DNA from: Edolisoma coerulescens
Taxonomy: Eukaryota > Chordata > Aves > Passeriformes > Campephagidae
Assembly (NCBI GenBank): GCA_013397115.1
Contig: VWZW01006278.1
Location: 1,674,440 to 1,738,439, forward strand
DNA length: 64,000 nt
Direction of reading: 5' to 3'
Part shown: positions 46,315 through 59,000 of the stretch, piece by piece
Layout: every line of letters begins with the position of its first letter
How positions within the stretch are numbered: the first letter of the stretch is position 1
Program-made: the position numbers and the translations under genes
The notes under the pieces: generated by a model
Database searches by the model: none
Seen by the model: only the letters and a program-made list of their open reading frames with translations
Told to the model about the DNA's origin: nothing

Positions 46315-49300
46315 AAAAAGAGGCCTTATTCATATTAGAAAAACATTAAAGCTTCAGTACTGTATAATAATATATTACTTCTGCTTGCTGTGTATTTTAT
46401 TTCCCACTAAGTTCATTTTACAATTACAAAACAGTCCTTCTATGAATAGAAACTGTGCCGTTATCTGAAGTGACTTTAGGCTGGTGTTTTTTGACCTTTG
46501 AACATCTTGTTTCTTGATGTAGTTACTAAAACTTTTTTTTTTTCCCCAAGAAGAATTAAAAATAGCTCATAAACTAGAGCTAAGTACTCTTTATGCTGTA
46601 CTCTCCTATGCAAATTACACTTCCTATGTCAAAAGATGGGTGGATGGATGAAAGACTAGAGAAATCTGCTGTTGTGTAGTGGATTTACCACTCTTCTGAT
46701 ACAGTCTTGATGCAGATGCAGAATTCCTTCTTAATCATTAACTCTGACTTCAGGAAACGGCAATTGAGAAGCGAGAAGAACCGTTAGGGTAAGAGCAAAA
46801 AAAGTTGGTATTAGGAGGTTCACTCATTTCTAGAAAACTTTATAATTGTAGCATAAAAAAGAGCTAAGTTTTTTTTTTTACTGCAGGCTTTATGTAATTT
46901 CAGGAATTTAGGGCTACTTTGATTTTGTTTAATATGTGACCATGTGGTCAAAAGGTTTAAAAAAAACCCCAAACCATCTTGGCCATTTTGACATCTTGCT
47001 GGTTTTGACATAATTTTGTACTAGTGTAAATATACTTTGCTCAGCAGTTGTGTGTTTGTTTGTGCCTTGGCAGGAATGGAATTACCCTGTAAGTAGCTTT
47101 ACTTATCCTTGTCCCCATTCAGTGTTAACTAATCTTGGGATGGTTTCTTTCTTCAAGGACCTGTTTATAAAAATGTCTGAGATGGCTATATGATAAATTT
47201 TTACTTCTTTCTGTGTGAGCATTTTTTTTCATGTTTTATACTTGTCTGTTTCTATAAGCAGTGATTTTTTTTTTTTTAAGGCACATCATGCCTCATGCTT
47301 GAAGTGAAAGTTTCATGGATATTTTTGGTGAGGAATGAAAGTTTTTTGCCTGGTTCTGTGCTCCTAATTTTTTTTTTCCCCAGGTAAATACTTCAGTCAT
47401 TGGAAAAACTAAATAACATGACAGAGTAGGTAATGTGAAATGGAATTGCCGTACTGGAAAGTTTTTGCTGAGCTCCTGGCTAAGCAGTTTCTGCTCCTCT
47501 GGCTTGCGTTCAGATATTCTAAAAAACTTGTTTGTGTAGTAAATTGGTCCAGGGAACTGATATAGTGTGAAAATACAGGGGGCTTCTCTTCCCTCGCCTC
47601 TCCCCCCAGCTCTTTAGGAGGTGTTATTTTTCGTCCATCCCGGCCAGACCGACGTGCCTGACTCGGGGTTTTTACTGGAGCACCGCGCAGCCCCGCGCGT
47701 GAGGAAGGATGGGGAGGCTGCAGAGGCGCCCGGGTACCGCGCGGGGGCAGCAGAGCCGCGGCGCTCCCGCCACGGCACGGCCACGGCAAAGATGTTGGGT
47801 AAAAAACCCACGAAAAACCCCACAAACAAAAACCCTGGGCTTTCTTACTTCCTTCGCGGTTACAGACTGGCATCTGACATCCCCTAGGTGAACATTAAAA
47901 AAACCTTCCATGGAGTCATTTGGTTTTACAGGAACTTAATTTGGAGAAACCTTGCTATTTATATCCACTTATATTTAACCGTCCACTACTGTTGCCCATA
48001 GCTATTTTCATAATCTGATCAAGTCCCATCTTGTGACAAATTTCTGGTTTTATCTCTTGACACTCTTGTTCAGAAGGTCTTTCCTAATCAATGGAATTTT
48101 TTTCTTATACATTCAGTTAAATTTCTGTATCTGCCCAAAGAATCTGGAGAGATTACACAGGATTGTAAGGTTTTGAGTACCACGCTTGCATTACTGCAGG
48201 GAGAAGAAAATATAGACAAATCTAAAATTCTTAGGAAGTCAGACTTCGTTACTTCATTTATATACAAAACAGCTTGTTCTATTTAAAGAACTTCTGCTAG
48301 CTGAGGAGAGAGAAGAAAAGTTCTTACTGTTTAATCTTATCTCATGGGTTGATGCTGTGGAGAAAATCTGGATGCTTCTAATCCTGAAAAATCCAGAGAA
48401 GATCCAGAAGATCTGCAGATCCTTCTGCAGAGATTGAAGCAGAGGAGGAGATTACAGACACATTTGATAATTTGAATTGCTTTTCATCGGGTAGAATTGA
48501 TATTGGGAACTGAAGATGAAAATATGCTGGAGTCATCTGATGAGTGATGATGGCATGTTTATAATTTTTAAAACAACTACTGCTCTTAGTTTCACATACT
48601 TTAAAGAAAGAAGTAAAATGAAAACTTTGGGAGACAAGTTTGTGTTGAGAAGCCCATCTGTTGTATATGTCTCTCATGTTTCATGGCAAAATCTGTATAG
48701 ATAAGTTCTGCCCCTGCTCAGGCCAGAGGCAGGAAGTCTCAGAAAACTCAGTGGGGTTAGGAGGTACTGTTGTTTCTCCTGTCCCACTCTCCTGTCTTCC
48801 TGCAACGTGTGACCTTTGGTTTCCTGAGATAGATATGTTATCTTTTCACATAATAGTGCCTGTTAAGATTTTGTGACACAAATTTGTCTGGCTACTTTGC
48901 AAACCTGTATAAGAGCATCTGTTACCATCCTCACATGGTATTGAGCTTCCCAGACTAATGGTGCTGTCTGAAAAAGCACTCCTAAAGCCTAGTTAAAACA
49001 TACATGAGTTAAGAAGATGGGGAGATAATTAATTTTTCTAGAAATGTTTGATAAAATTGCCCTAAGTGAATGGCAAAGTATTCTATTTGTTTATGTTTTT
49101 TAAAAAGGTGATTAAGAAGACAGGGTAGTGAATGTTTAACTCTGGGTAGAAATTACCATGAGACTCTTAGGAATTTACCTGGGTTCAGAAAATAATTTAG
49201 TATCTATGTAGAGGTTGGAAAGACTAAGAATGTGTGACTAACCAAGATTTTAGAAAGCCAGATTAGGAAAGAGAATGAATAGTATTTCAAAATATTCAAC

Positions 49301-49907
49301 TGATTTATGTGAACTTACTTGGAAAGAAATATATTATAATTGAAGCTGCATTTTTCCAAAGGTTTCCTGTGTTGTAAACACCTGGAAGATTAAATGCACA
49401 TACTACATTATTTCATTGAAAGCAATTAATCTTTGTACTTCTTAGGTAACTGTTGATACGAGATCAGCTTGAAGATGAAGGTAGATTTATTCTAGCAAAG
49501 CAGGGTGAGATTGTGAATTAGCCATATTCATAAATAGAAATATTAGAAATATTCAAAATATTCAGACTCTCCATCTCTAGTCTGTTGTTTAAAGCAGATT
49601 TTTTTTTACATCTCTCACCTGAGTTATCTGATTCCATTTAGCCATTATCTTTGCAGGCTTCGTAGTAAAAAGAGCTCTTTTACTAAAGGTAACTGCAGTA
49701 CACTCCTACATTTGTGCGCCTACATGTGTAATGTGTAAAGAGTAGGAAAAAGAACCCTTTCCATCTTATATTTTGTGTCCAGATATGGTAAGGTAGAGGA
49801 AAATAAACCTACATGGATTAGTTTTAATGTCCAATTCCTTTCAGGTTTAAAATGCCTTTAAAAAATCTGAAATGTTTTTAAGAGTAGGACAAGACTTTGC
49901 AAAATTA
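46315..49907 (+). other. ST3GAL3: ST3GAL3 intron, second segment
   Basis: This is AT-rich intron with several T-runs, for example 46531-46542, 46870-46880 and 47267-47277. The only unusual part is the CpG-dense patch at 47.63-47.79 kb, listed separately. No exon was recognised. Confidence 0.65.
47628..47790. promoter_or_regulatory. Small CpG-dense patch in ST3GAL3 intron
   Basis: About 22 CpG sites fall in about 160 bases, in an intron otherwise almost free of CpG. Words such as CCCCGCGCG and TACCGCGCGG occur. It could be an alternative promoter, the remains of a CpG-rich LTR or a retroposed GC-rich segment. There is no recognisable protein on either strand. Confidence 0.5.
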
Positions 49908-50360
49908 GAAGATAACACTAGTTGGAAGGAATGTAACAAAATTTCTAGTCCAACCTCCTGGTCAAAGCAGCATCAATTATTAGCTGAGACCAAGTCTATC
50001 CAGTCAGGTTTTGAAAACTTCCAAGACTGGAGACTGCACAACCTTTCTGTACAGTCTTTTCCAGTGCTTCACTGTCTTCACGGTGAACAGACTTTTCTTT
50101 ACATCCAACAGTCCAAACCTCTCATTTCAACTTCTGCCCACCGCCTCTCATCGTCCCACCGTGCGGCACTTTGGGAACCAGGTTCCATTTTCTCGGGAGC
50201 CTCCTGCAGGTGCTGGAGAGCTGCCCTTCGGCCTCCCCAGGCCCTGTCTTCTGCACACTAAACAAGCTCATTGCCTCAGTCTCTCCTCACAGGCCTTGTG
50301 TTGGTGCCCTGGCGTTTGATCATCTGCACAATCCCTGCACAATCCCTTGTTTGTCTGTAG
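49908..50360 (-). mobile_element. CR1 LINE fragment, antisense
   Basis: Read on the minus strand this is the 3' part of a diverged CR1. Plus-strand landmarks are 'tagtccaacctcctggtcaa', 'gactggagactgcacaacct', 'ttttccagtgcttcactgtc' and 'ggtgaacagacttttcttta', each the complement of CR1 3' sequence. The left border, next to 'tagttggaaggaatgtaaca', is the element's 3' end. No open frame survives. Confidence 0.8.
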
Positions 50361-50784
50361 CCCTCCCTAGAGACCAGGCATGATGTAGTAGAACAGAGGG
50401 TTCATTGTCATTTGGAGTGGTTTGAGGTTGTTTTATATTTGGGTATCTCTGTACCCCTTGTCCTAAACTTTTTTGCTGTCTTATGTCAGTTAAATCGTTC
50501 TGTATACTTTTGGGTACGTCACCTTCTGTTTCAATCACCTCTTTATTGTGCATTTGTTGCACTGGAGGTGCTCGTATTGGAGTTTGTTGAAGAAATGCCA
50601 GATCAATGAAGGGACACTTAACATGGAATGTACATTATTGAATGTATTGAATATACAGTAACAATGTAGGTACTGATGTTGCTGCCACAAAGGCCTTTTG
50701 CTTCTCAAGAGGATCAGTCCAAAAGCCGTCACTTTTAAGGGAGAATAGAACAGAGTGATGAGTAGAAAAACAGACTTAAGGCAC

Positions 50785-50910
50785 CAGGCACCCTCTCTGG
50801 GCAACCTGTTCTGTTGTACTGTGGTAGAGACATCGTTCCTAACGTCCAGTCAGAACATCCTAATTTGTACCTTGTGGCCATTGTCACTTCCTTCCCCTGA
50901 AGGACTCGCA
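50785..50910 (-). mobile_element. CR1 LINE short fragment, antisense
   Basis: The plus strand reads 'ctctctgggcaacctgttct', then a phrase like 'gttcctaacgtccagtcaga' and 'cattgtcacttccttcccc'. These match the complement of the CR1 region upstream of its 3' end. It is close to the fragment at 49.9-50.36 kb but overlaps it in element coordinates, so it is probably a separate insertion. Confidence 0.7.
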
Positions 50911-53900
50911 GGAGGGAGTGGGAATTGAGTATGTGTTCCGTATGCCTACACTTTTTTTTTTTTTGTTGTTTGTAATTGTAGATATAAAGAGAAGAGCAGA
51001 AGACAGAGTGAGAAGTAATTACCAAAGTAATCAGGGCTGTCTCTTGAAATTTCAGAACTCAACAGATGAGAAGGTCAGTGAGGAAAGGCAGTGGCTGCTC
51101 ATGCAATACTACCAATTTAGGCCGTGAGTGCTTGACACACAGCTGTTTAGTAAGCTCAGAATAACAAAGAACTGTCTGAAAGAGGATGGCTGTTGCTGAC
51201 TGCTGTGTATCAGAAGCTGAGGACTCGTGTGAAGATGAGGGTTGCAAGGGGGACCATGCGTGTTGTAATTGGTTCCCTCCGGAAAAGGCAATGCTGCTGA
51301 AGATAGCTGGATTGGGTGTGAACACTGCTGCATTTTAATGACTTGTGCTGCTGCCAGCTATTAATGATAGGCATGTCTGGATTGTGACTAAAAATGTGGA
51401 AATATTTGGAGTGTTGAACATAGGTTTGATCATTATTGAAGTGACTATAAATTTGGTTTACAATGCGTTTCAGAGGGAGCTGGGCACTGCAATGTGTTGC
51501 ATCCAAAACGAGTAGTGTCCTTAAAATCTCCCTTGTGTACTTGTGTTTGATTTTTCTAATCCTTTTGAGCATTTGTATTGCTCCTTCAATCATGTTTCAA
51601 CTTTCTGCACATCTTTCTTCAATTCAGTTTTCTTCAGGTTCTGCAGTTCCTGGTGTAGCACAGATGTTGTTTTCCAAACTGTTTTTGAGGTAGTTTATTT
51701 TTTTAGTCAGGCATCCACACTAAGCTGTTTAAATCTCTCCCACAAATTGCTTATTTGATTCAAAACTCTGTGCTATAGGAGCAGTGGAGGTATTTCATTA
51801 GTTGTGCAGTAAGATATGTGCTGGTGGCAACCATGGTGTTGTATGTTGTTGATTCATCTCCCTTTTGAGTCCTTTTAGCCATTGCACACAGTTGTCTGCC
51901 TGCCTGCAGTGGCTGCACCAACAGTAGTGGTTGTCTCTTCCTCATAGCAGCTCCACTTTTTGTCCTTGAAAGGTGAGATTTTCAGTGCTACTAATCCATA
52001 ACAAATACCATAATTTCTTTTCTTTTAGTTGAGAAGTTGAGGAGCTGAAAAGTAAATGTACTCCTCTTCTAAGATATTTTATCTTCTAATATTTTTTATT
52101 AGTTCTTCCTCGTGTGTGCCTGTGTACACTTTATAACACATTTTAATTAAAAAACATTATTGGTGGTATTTCCTTTGTTCATGCCCAGTGGGAGTTAGTG
52201 GGATGAATGTTTCCAGAAGGCTTCATTTTGCATTGATTGCTGGGTGGTTCCCTTCCTGCATCCTGTACAGTGTGAAGCCTCGTCTCTGGAATGTCTGTCT
52301 GGTCCAATAAAATGTTTGGGGAATGCAGTTACATGGAATCACATGGGATATAAATCCCCTGCAATTGCATGTTGAATGCTTGGCTCTGACAGGATTATAA
52401 ACATGTGGAGGTGCTTGCATATTGCGAGTTGAATCTTGAAGATAGGAGCAAATCCATGTTAATAATTTTTAATTTCTCTTTTCTTCCATGTATTTCTCCA
52501 TCAAGGCATATGTTTTTTGGCTTCTTTTAAAGGGCGAGCTTGAACCAGTCTCAAATTTCTAGATGCATGTTGGGCAATTGTACTGAGAAGGAAGTTACAT
52601 TGTTGTGATTGTAACCTTCTTAGGACTTGGGTTTTATGGAAGAATAATGTTTCTTTGGCCAGAAAGCAGAAGCCTCCTCATTGCTGTCCTAATGCTAAAA
52701 ATGGTTGAAAATTAACTTTCTTTTTATTTTTAAAGCACTGACAGCAGTAAGATGTGAGAATAGCAGTCCTGAACCGTCAGTCTGTGGGTAAGAAAGGGAT
52801 GGTGTTAAGTTCCAAAATAATTATTTAAGTTTTGAAAAAATAATTAGTATTTATTTTAAACTTATTTTCAGATTTATGTTATGTACCTCAGTGCCGTTAT
52901 CTTGCATTTTTGTACTCCTGGCACTCTGTCATTTAGTCCAGCTACCTCACTGGCATTAAGAAACAACAGGGAGTGAGCTGGAAGTACAAGGCAGTTTCCT
53001 TTCCTTCTGTATAACATTTAGGTACTTTCTAAGATACTTGAGTAAATATTTCATTTGTAAACTGATTGTCCCATGCTTTTTTACAGTGTAGATTAATATA
53101 CTTGATTTCTAGTACTGTGTGTTTTCTTGATTATCTGATCTTAAATATTACTACTTGTTTTAGAAGTTGTATATTTTAGTAATGGCTATTCAAAATGTTT
53201 TCCTTCATAGGAAATTGTAGCAAATAGCACTGGAAAGAACTACAGGAGGCCTTTCTCTGGGCCTTTAGAAACAATATTTTTAACATCTTTTTATGCCAAC
53301 ATATGTCATAAGTACTCTATAAAATCTAATCGTGGAAACTGGGACAATCTGTCCCGGTGCTTAATTGTTCTTCCCTGTAGACAGATTTTTCGTGATGTCT
53401 GCTCTAAATCACTTTGACCACAATGCAGTCAATTGCAAGCTTTTCTTTCACCCTCTCTTGTTTTAATTTTTTTTCTCCCCTCAACATGTGTTTATGAATT
53501 TTAGATTAGTTGATAAGCTTCTTGCAGTCTTATTTTCTTCAGATTTGGGCTTTATAATCTTTCTGTTGGAGTATTTTTTTTCAAATATGATCATTGTTAC
53601 TTCTACATATTCTATAACTTGTGTGTATGTTTCTTGGAGTGTGGTACTCCATCATGTATTTCTTTGGAGGCTCTATCTTTATGAGTGGAATAGAAAAATG
53701 TGGTTTGCAGTTGTGCTCTAGTTCATGCTTTTCAGTGCAAAGACATTGGGGTTTCAGTATTGTGGTGCCAATTCAGATCAGCCTGCTGTTCACTATAACT
53801 CATTAAAATACCACTGAGTCCCCTCAGAAGTACTTTGCTCCCTTGCCAAGATCAAATATTTGTATACTTGCCACACACTTGGAAACTGTGTTGCTGTTGC

Positions 53901-56288
53901 TGTGAAATGTATGAAAATGTGGTTCTAAGTCTGCTCTGATGGAAAGACACGAAACCATCTTTGAAGCTTTGAAGTTGTGTCCTTTGGTCAAAGGCTGTCT
54001 CCCATCGCTGTCTCCCATTGCTTCAGAAGAAGACACTGAACTGAGTGGAAGTGTCTTGTTGACAATATAGTTGAGAAGAACAGGTTTTGTTTGGTTTCTT
54101 TTGGTTTCAAGCTCTGTAGACATTTTCTGTCATGTGTCACCCTGCCCTGAAAGCTTTTGAGATCAGGCAGTAGAGGTTTGTTTTCCATTGCAAGTTGTAC
54201 AAGTTTGTTTCTTGTCTGTACTGAAGGAGTTCTATTTTCTATTTTTTTTTCTATAGTTCTGGATTATACTTCAGTGTATTCATTCACAGTTCAGTTCTGG
54301 CACGGTCATCTTAACCATGTAATCTTGTCAGAGTGTTCCTTGCTCTTGTATGTCTTTTCCTCCTTGTGCTTGTTCATACAGGCTGCCTGTGGTGAGATGG
54401 CTGTGCTTCAAATCACACTTAGGGGCATTTTTTTCCCCTGTAGTGCTCATACAATCTGTGCTTATCCTCCCTCACCTTGCCTTCCACATGAAGGGAGAAG
54501 AACAGTAGTACACCCAGTTTCTGAATTTCTCTGCCAGTGAAGATCATCAGTTGGACACTGTGAGGGTGGTGTCTCCTCGGGTTCAGGGCTTTTGCTGAAG
54601 CTTCGTGGTGACCCCGCATGGATGGGTCTGGAATCTTCACCACAGGAGAAGCCTACAGGACTCTCTGCCTCACCTCCCTGTTTCTGCTCTTGCTGTGCTG
54701 ATCTGCAGTGTGATGGTCCTTCTTCCAGCATGGGGATGGATGGTGGGTTATCATAGGATATCAGAAATACAGGAGTCTTCCTGTGTTGTTACCCCTGGGG
54801 CCATTTGCCGGATGGGATGTAGCCTTCAAGTTGCTTTTTGAAAAACCTTGTGGTAGAATATTTGGATTTCTCTAATGTGTGGCTGTTGAATGATACACTG
54901 ATTTTAAAATCTCAAACCCCCTTTTGGCTTTACAGAAATGATCCAGAAAATACTACTGTGGTGTTGACTGGGTCTTGTCTTCCTTAGAGGATAGTCTTCA
55001 ATTTATTTTCTTTTTGTTAATTTTTAAATGATTTTTAAGGCTAAAACTGTCTTTTTCTAATCACAGAAGGTGTTTTTGGGACACTAAATAGATTAACATC
55101 ATAACCAACCCAAAACCTGGCTCCATAGTAGGAAGAAACCAATACCTCTGGAATATCTTTACAGGAAGTGAGATAACTAATGAATAAAGCTAGGTAGGTG
55201 CTTTTGATGAATTGAGTGTTCCCTGGTCCCATGGTCAGGGCTGGATGTCACCTTATGCAGTGCAGCTTTGGAACAGCAGAGGGTACTGTTGGTGCAAGAT
55301 AAAAAATGAGGTTTTTCACACCGAGCTTGGAATTTTTTTTTGCTCCCTAATATGTTGTTCATTGGAACTGTTGACATGTTATTAGTTGTTGTTGGATCAC
55401 CGCCTCGTCTTCATAGCATCCATTTATGGATTTACTTAGTAGTTTTGTGGACAATCCCCCAATTAAGTATGAATGTTTTCTCATTAGTTTTGCTGTCACA
55501 AAAAGTGCTTCAAAGATGTATATTCTGATACAGCTTGTTTGTCCTTCAGTGTTGTGGAAGGACTGTTCTTTCTTTGTTCTAGATTGAGGAGTTGATTATG
55601 CTGAAACTTTCCAGAGAGTTTTTCTACTGGAGATAAAGTATTAAAAAAACCAGTAAAGGTTTGGGGATAAAGGTGCAATTATTCCATCTCTTGTTGGGCA
55701 GCCCTATTCTCCTCCTGTGTTTTATTTACCACATTCTTGCACAGTCTCTGGCTGCTGTTCACCAGAGTTGTGTTTTATTTGATTGTCAACAGGTGGGCTG
55801 TTATTTAAGACTCGCTTTTAAGGAATGTTCCTGTTTTGCCAGGGATCAGTTCAGTTCTGTGGAAAGGACCTGAGCTTTCCAAATCTAAGTTTCTGAGAGT
55901 ACAGTTACATAGTATGTTGATTTTTTTTTTGTGGTAAATCTGCTCTAAGTGACTATGTAGTAGCATTTTAAGGACTATTTTTGGTGACTTTTGTCCCATA
56001 CTTTTTCAGTGATCCAGTTTACCACCACCCCTCACCCTGTGAGCAGTTGTCATGGTACAGCTGTGCTGGGGGCAGTTGCAGTGATGTGCTGGGCCACACA
56101 TGGGGTGACAATTTCCTAAATTTTGCTTTGCTGCCAAAGTATCCTGTGTGGCCTGGAGGCTGGTGTTAATTTGGGGTTGGAATTGGTAATCCTGATGGAA
56201 GTGAGACACCTTCAGTTTGGTCACTGCTATATTCTGACTCTACTGTAATGTACTTAAGATTATGGAAATGGTTCCAAACTGCAAGAGT
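50911..56288 (+). other. ST3GAL3: ST3GAL3 intron, third segment
   Basis: This is AT-rich intron with T-runs near 50949 and 55920. No exon, RNA gene or recognisable repeat was identified. The short ORFs lack family features. Confidence 0.6.
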
Positions 56289-56525
56289 CTAGGTTTAGAC
56301 TGAATAATAGGAAGAAATTATTTACTGTGAGGGCGGTGAGGCACTGGAACAGGTTGCCCAGAGAAGTTACGGCTGTCTCATTCCTGGAACTTTTCAAGGC
56401 CAAGTTGGACAGGGGTTTGAGCAACCTGGTCTAGTGGAAGGTGTCCCTGCCCATGGGAGGGGCTTGGAACCAGATGGTTTTTAAGATCCCTTTCAACCCA
56501 AAACATTCTCTGATTCCATGGAATT
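56289..56525 (+). mobile_element. CR1 LINE, 5'-truncated, sense 3' end
   Basis: This CR1 3' end is like the copy at 46.1 kb. It has 'aggaagaaattatttactgt', 'ggaacaggttgcccagagaa', 'gagcaacctggtctagtgga', 'aggtgtccctgcccatggga' and a terminal 'cattctctgattccatgg' that keeps part of the 8-base tail repeat. Confidence 0.95.
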
Positions 56526-57828
56526 CTGATACGGGCTTATTTGATGTTGAGTTGGCAAAAAGAACTGCTTTGTGAGTGCAGTGTTCTGCTTTGCCCAGTG
56601 ATCTAAGCCATGGTGTCAGAAGACACCCCTTGTAGGTACAACATACAGTAGGTATAGTAGCAAACTCACTGAAGCACTTCATGTGCTGAGTGTATCTCTC
56701 ATCATGGTTTGTCCTTGTGGATTTTACAGGTACTACAGTGTGATTTCATGAGAGAAGACCTTATGTAGACAGGCTTGAAAATGAAAAATTATTCATAGGC
56801 CCCAATCTGTCTTCATTCTTCTGCGTGCTTCTGGGATGCGAGGGTAGCTGTTAGTGATGGAATCTATTGGGAGCAGAAGATGAGATGTCTGGTAGGGGTA
56901 GAGCTATAGTGGAGGAGGAGTGGGTAGAAAAGTATTAATGTGCTTTTGGGCTTTGGCTACAGGAAACACTGCTAGGACTGGCTATAACTGTGTTTTGGAA
57001 CATCACTCACATTCTTTGTGCTTCAACCCTAACCCTTATTTCTACAGCTCACCTTCAGCCAGCTGTGTCTGTTCGACAGATGGTGTGGCAAACAATGCCA
57101 GCCTAGTCCAAAACAGCAGAAGACCAAAGTAGAAAGGCATTTTGCCAGTTTGACCTTTCAGCCAGGGGAGTCCTTGTGATGGCTCAAAGGAAGGGACACA
57201 AGGGAATGGGCTGTTTGGGGCTGTGGTGGGAAGCTGTGCCTTCTATGGCATCACTATGTAAATTTTCACCTGGTTGAAATGTTCTGATGGGTGAAATTTG
57301 ATGGGGGAATTTGTCAGTGCAGGACACTTCAGTCATGTTGAGTATATTGAAAAACTGTAGAGAAACTTCCCAGATCCTGCAAGCTAACTCAATTCCTGGC
57401 CAGAACGCTCCAGCTTGCACATTGTATTTAACTGGCTGCTCCTCTTGTGAAAACCAGTAGTAAAAACCAGTTTATTATGGGTAATAATCATGACCTCTGC
57501 AGGATAATTGGATTTTCACTCCTGGACTCAAACAGTAGCCATTAACAATATATTTCATTATACAGGGAAGGAAATTCTTTGTACGTGAACCCTAACCTTG
57601 TAGTTATTTGATTTACCCTGTGCTCTCCTTGGGATAAATTTCAGCTCTCACTTTTTTAATGCATTGTTAAGACTTTTTGCCTGGCATAGTATTACCAGCA
57701 GACTGGAAGGTTTGTCTTTTTTTGCAATTGATTCCTCTGCATTTAATTTGTTCTGAAGCAGTCTCAACTGAGGGGGCAGTGCTTGCACTAAAATCCTAAG
57801 AGCAATACTTATTTAGAACAAGGGTGTT

Positions 57829-58433
57829 TCACAGAGTCACATAATAGTTGTAACTAGGAGGCACCCTCATAATGGTAAGGTTTTTTTCTTAGGTTTAAAC
57901 AGAATTTCCTGCTTTTCAGTTTGTTCCCATTGCCTATTGTCCTTTCACTGGGCACTTTACCTCTGAGCCCATCTCTGCCTTCTTTAATCCTTTCCATCAG
58001 GTTGCATTACTAAGATCCTCCTGAGCCTTCTCTGCTCAAGGCTGAACAATCCCATCTCTCTCAGCCTCCCCTCGTGGCAGATGCTTCAATCCTTTAATCA
58101 TCTTAGCTCGCTGGACTTGTTCCAATGTGTCTCTCTGTAGAGAGAGCCCAGCAGTGCCCCAGCCCTGCAGCAGTGCCCCCCCGGTGCTGAGCCAGGGGAA
58201 GGGTCCCCCCACCCTGGGAGTTCTTGGCTGCTTTTGTGACCAGGGCACGTTGCTGGCTCGTGTTCAGCTGCTCCACCCAGATTCCCAGGTCCTTCTCTGC
58301 AAAGCTGTTTTCCAGTAGGTTGGCACCCAGCCTGCAGGGCATAGTTATTCCTCTCCAGGAGCAGGCCTTTGCATTTTTCTTTGCTGAACTTCATGAGATC
58401 TGCCTGCCCATTTCTTCAGGCCTTTTCCATATT
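57829..58433 (-). mobile_element. CR1 LINE 3' part, antisense, decayed RT end
   Basis: On the minus strand this holds the C-terminal end of the CR1 reverse-transcriptase ORF and the 3' UTR. Short translated pieces match CR1: Met-Lys-Phe-Ser-Lys-Glu-Lys-Cys-Lys near 58390, Ala-Glu-Lys-Asp-Leu-Gly-Ile in another frame near 58290, and Met-Ile-Lys-Gly-Leu-Lys-His-Leu-Pro near 58090. The frame changes between them show frameshifts, so the element is dead. Its 3' end is near 57829. Confidence 0.9.
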
Positions 58434-59000
58434 TTTTTCTCAGCAGGAGGCCCAGATTTTTCCTAGTCTTCTTTTTACTGCTCAGTTACTTGTAGAAGCA
58501 CTTCTTGTCCCTGACTGTTTTCTGCTCCAGGCTGGATTTGACATTCCCAAGTCTGTCTTTGCACACTAGGGCAGTGTCTACATTCGTCCTTGCTCACCTG
58601 ACCCTGCTCCCACCTCTTGTGTGCATTCTTTTTGTATTTAAGTATTGTCAAAACTCCTTGTTGATCCATGTGGATCTCCTGGTACCATTGCTTGATTTTC
58701 TGCACATTGGCTCTATGATTCTTGAGCATGCTGGAGGTCATTCTTCAAAATGAGCAAACTCTCCTGCACTGGTCTTCTCCCAAGGCCCATATCCTGTGGG
58801 TTTTTCTGAAGCTGGTGCCTGAATTCTGCTCTCATGAAGCCCAGATTTATCATCCTGAAACTTTCGTTGTTTCCTTTGCCTTGGTTGAGACTTAAGGCTT
58901 GGTTCCTTGCAACTTCCCTGGGGCAATCTGCATTTATTGGAGTTGGCCAGGTCAGTGTCTTAATCTGAACTAGTATCGGATATTCATATCTTGAGTGAAC
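58434..59000 (-). mobile_element. CR1 LINE middle part, antisense (endonuclease-RT linker)
   Basis: On the minus strand, short translated pieces match the CR1 ORF2 linker between endonuclease and reverse transcriptase: Gln-Glu-Ser-Leu-Leu-Ile-Leu-Lys near 58750, Arg-Trp-Glu-Gln-Gly-Gln-Val-Ser near 58600, and Ser-Lys-Lys-Lys-Thr-Arg-Lys-Asn near 58460. It directly abuts the 3' part, with the reverse-transcriptase core missing between. No intact endonuclease is visible to the right. The right border is approximate. Confidence 0.8.

Noticed and set aside
47409..47873. 152-codon minus-strand frame over the intronic CpG patch
   Set aside because: It is open because of the GC-rich patch. The part outside the patch has no similarity, and no splice or family evidence supports it.
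49872..50261. 129-codon plus-strand frame
   Set aside because: It lies over an antisense CR1 3' fragment, so the translation is non-coding repeat read in the wrong direction.
58098..58394. 98-codon minus-strand frame as a host gene
   Set aside because: It is a frameshifted remnant of the CR1 reverse-transcriptase C-terminus, not a host gene.
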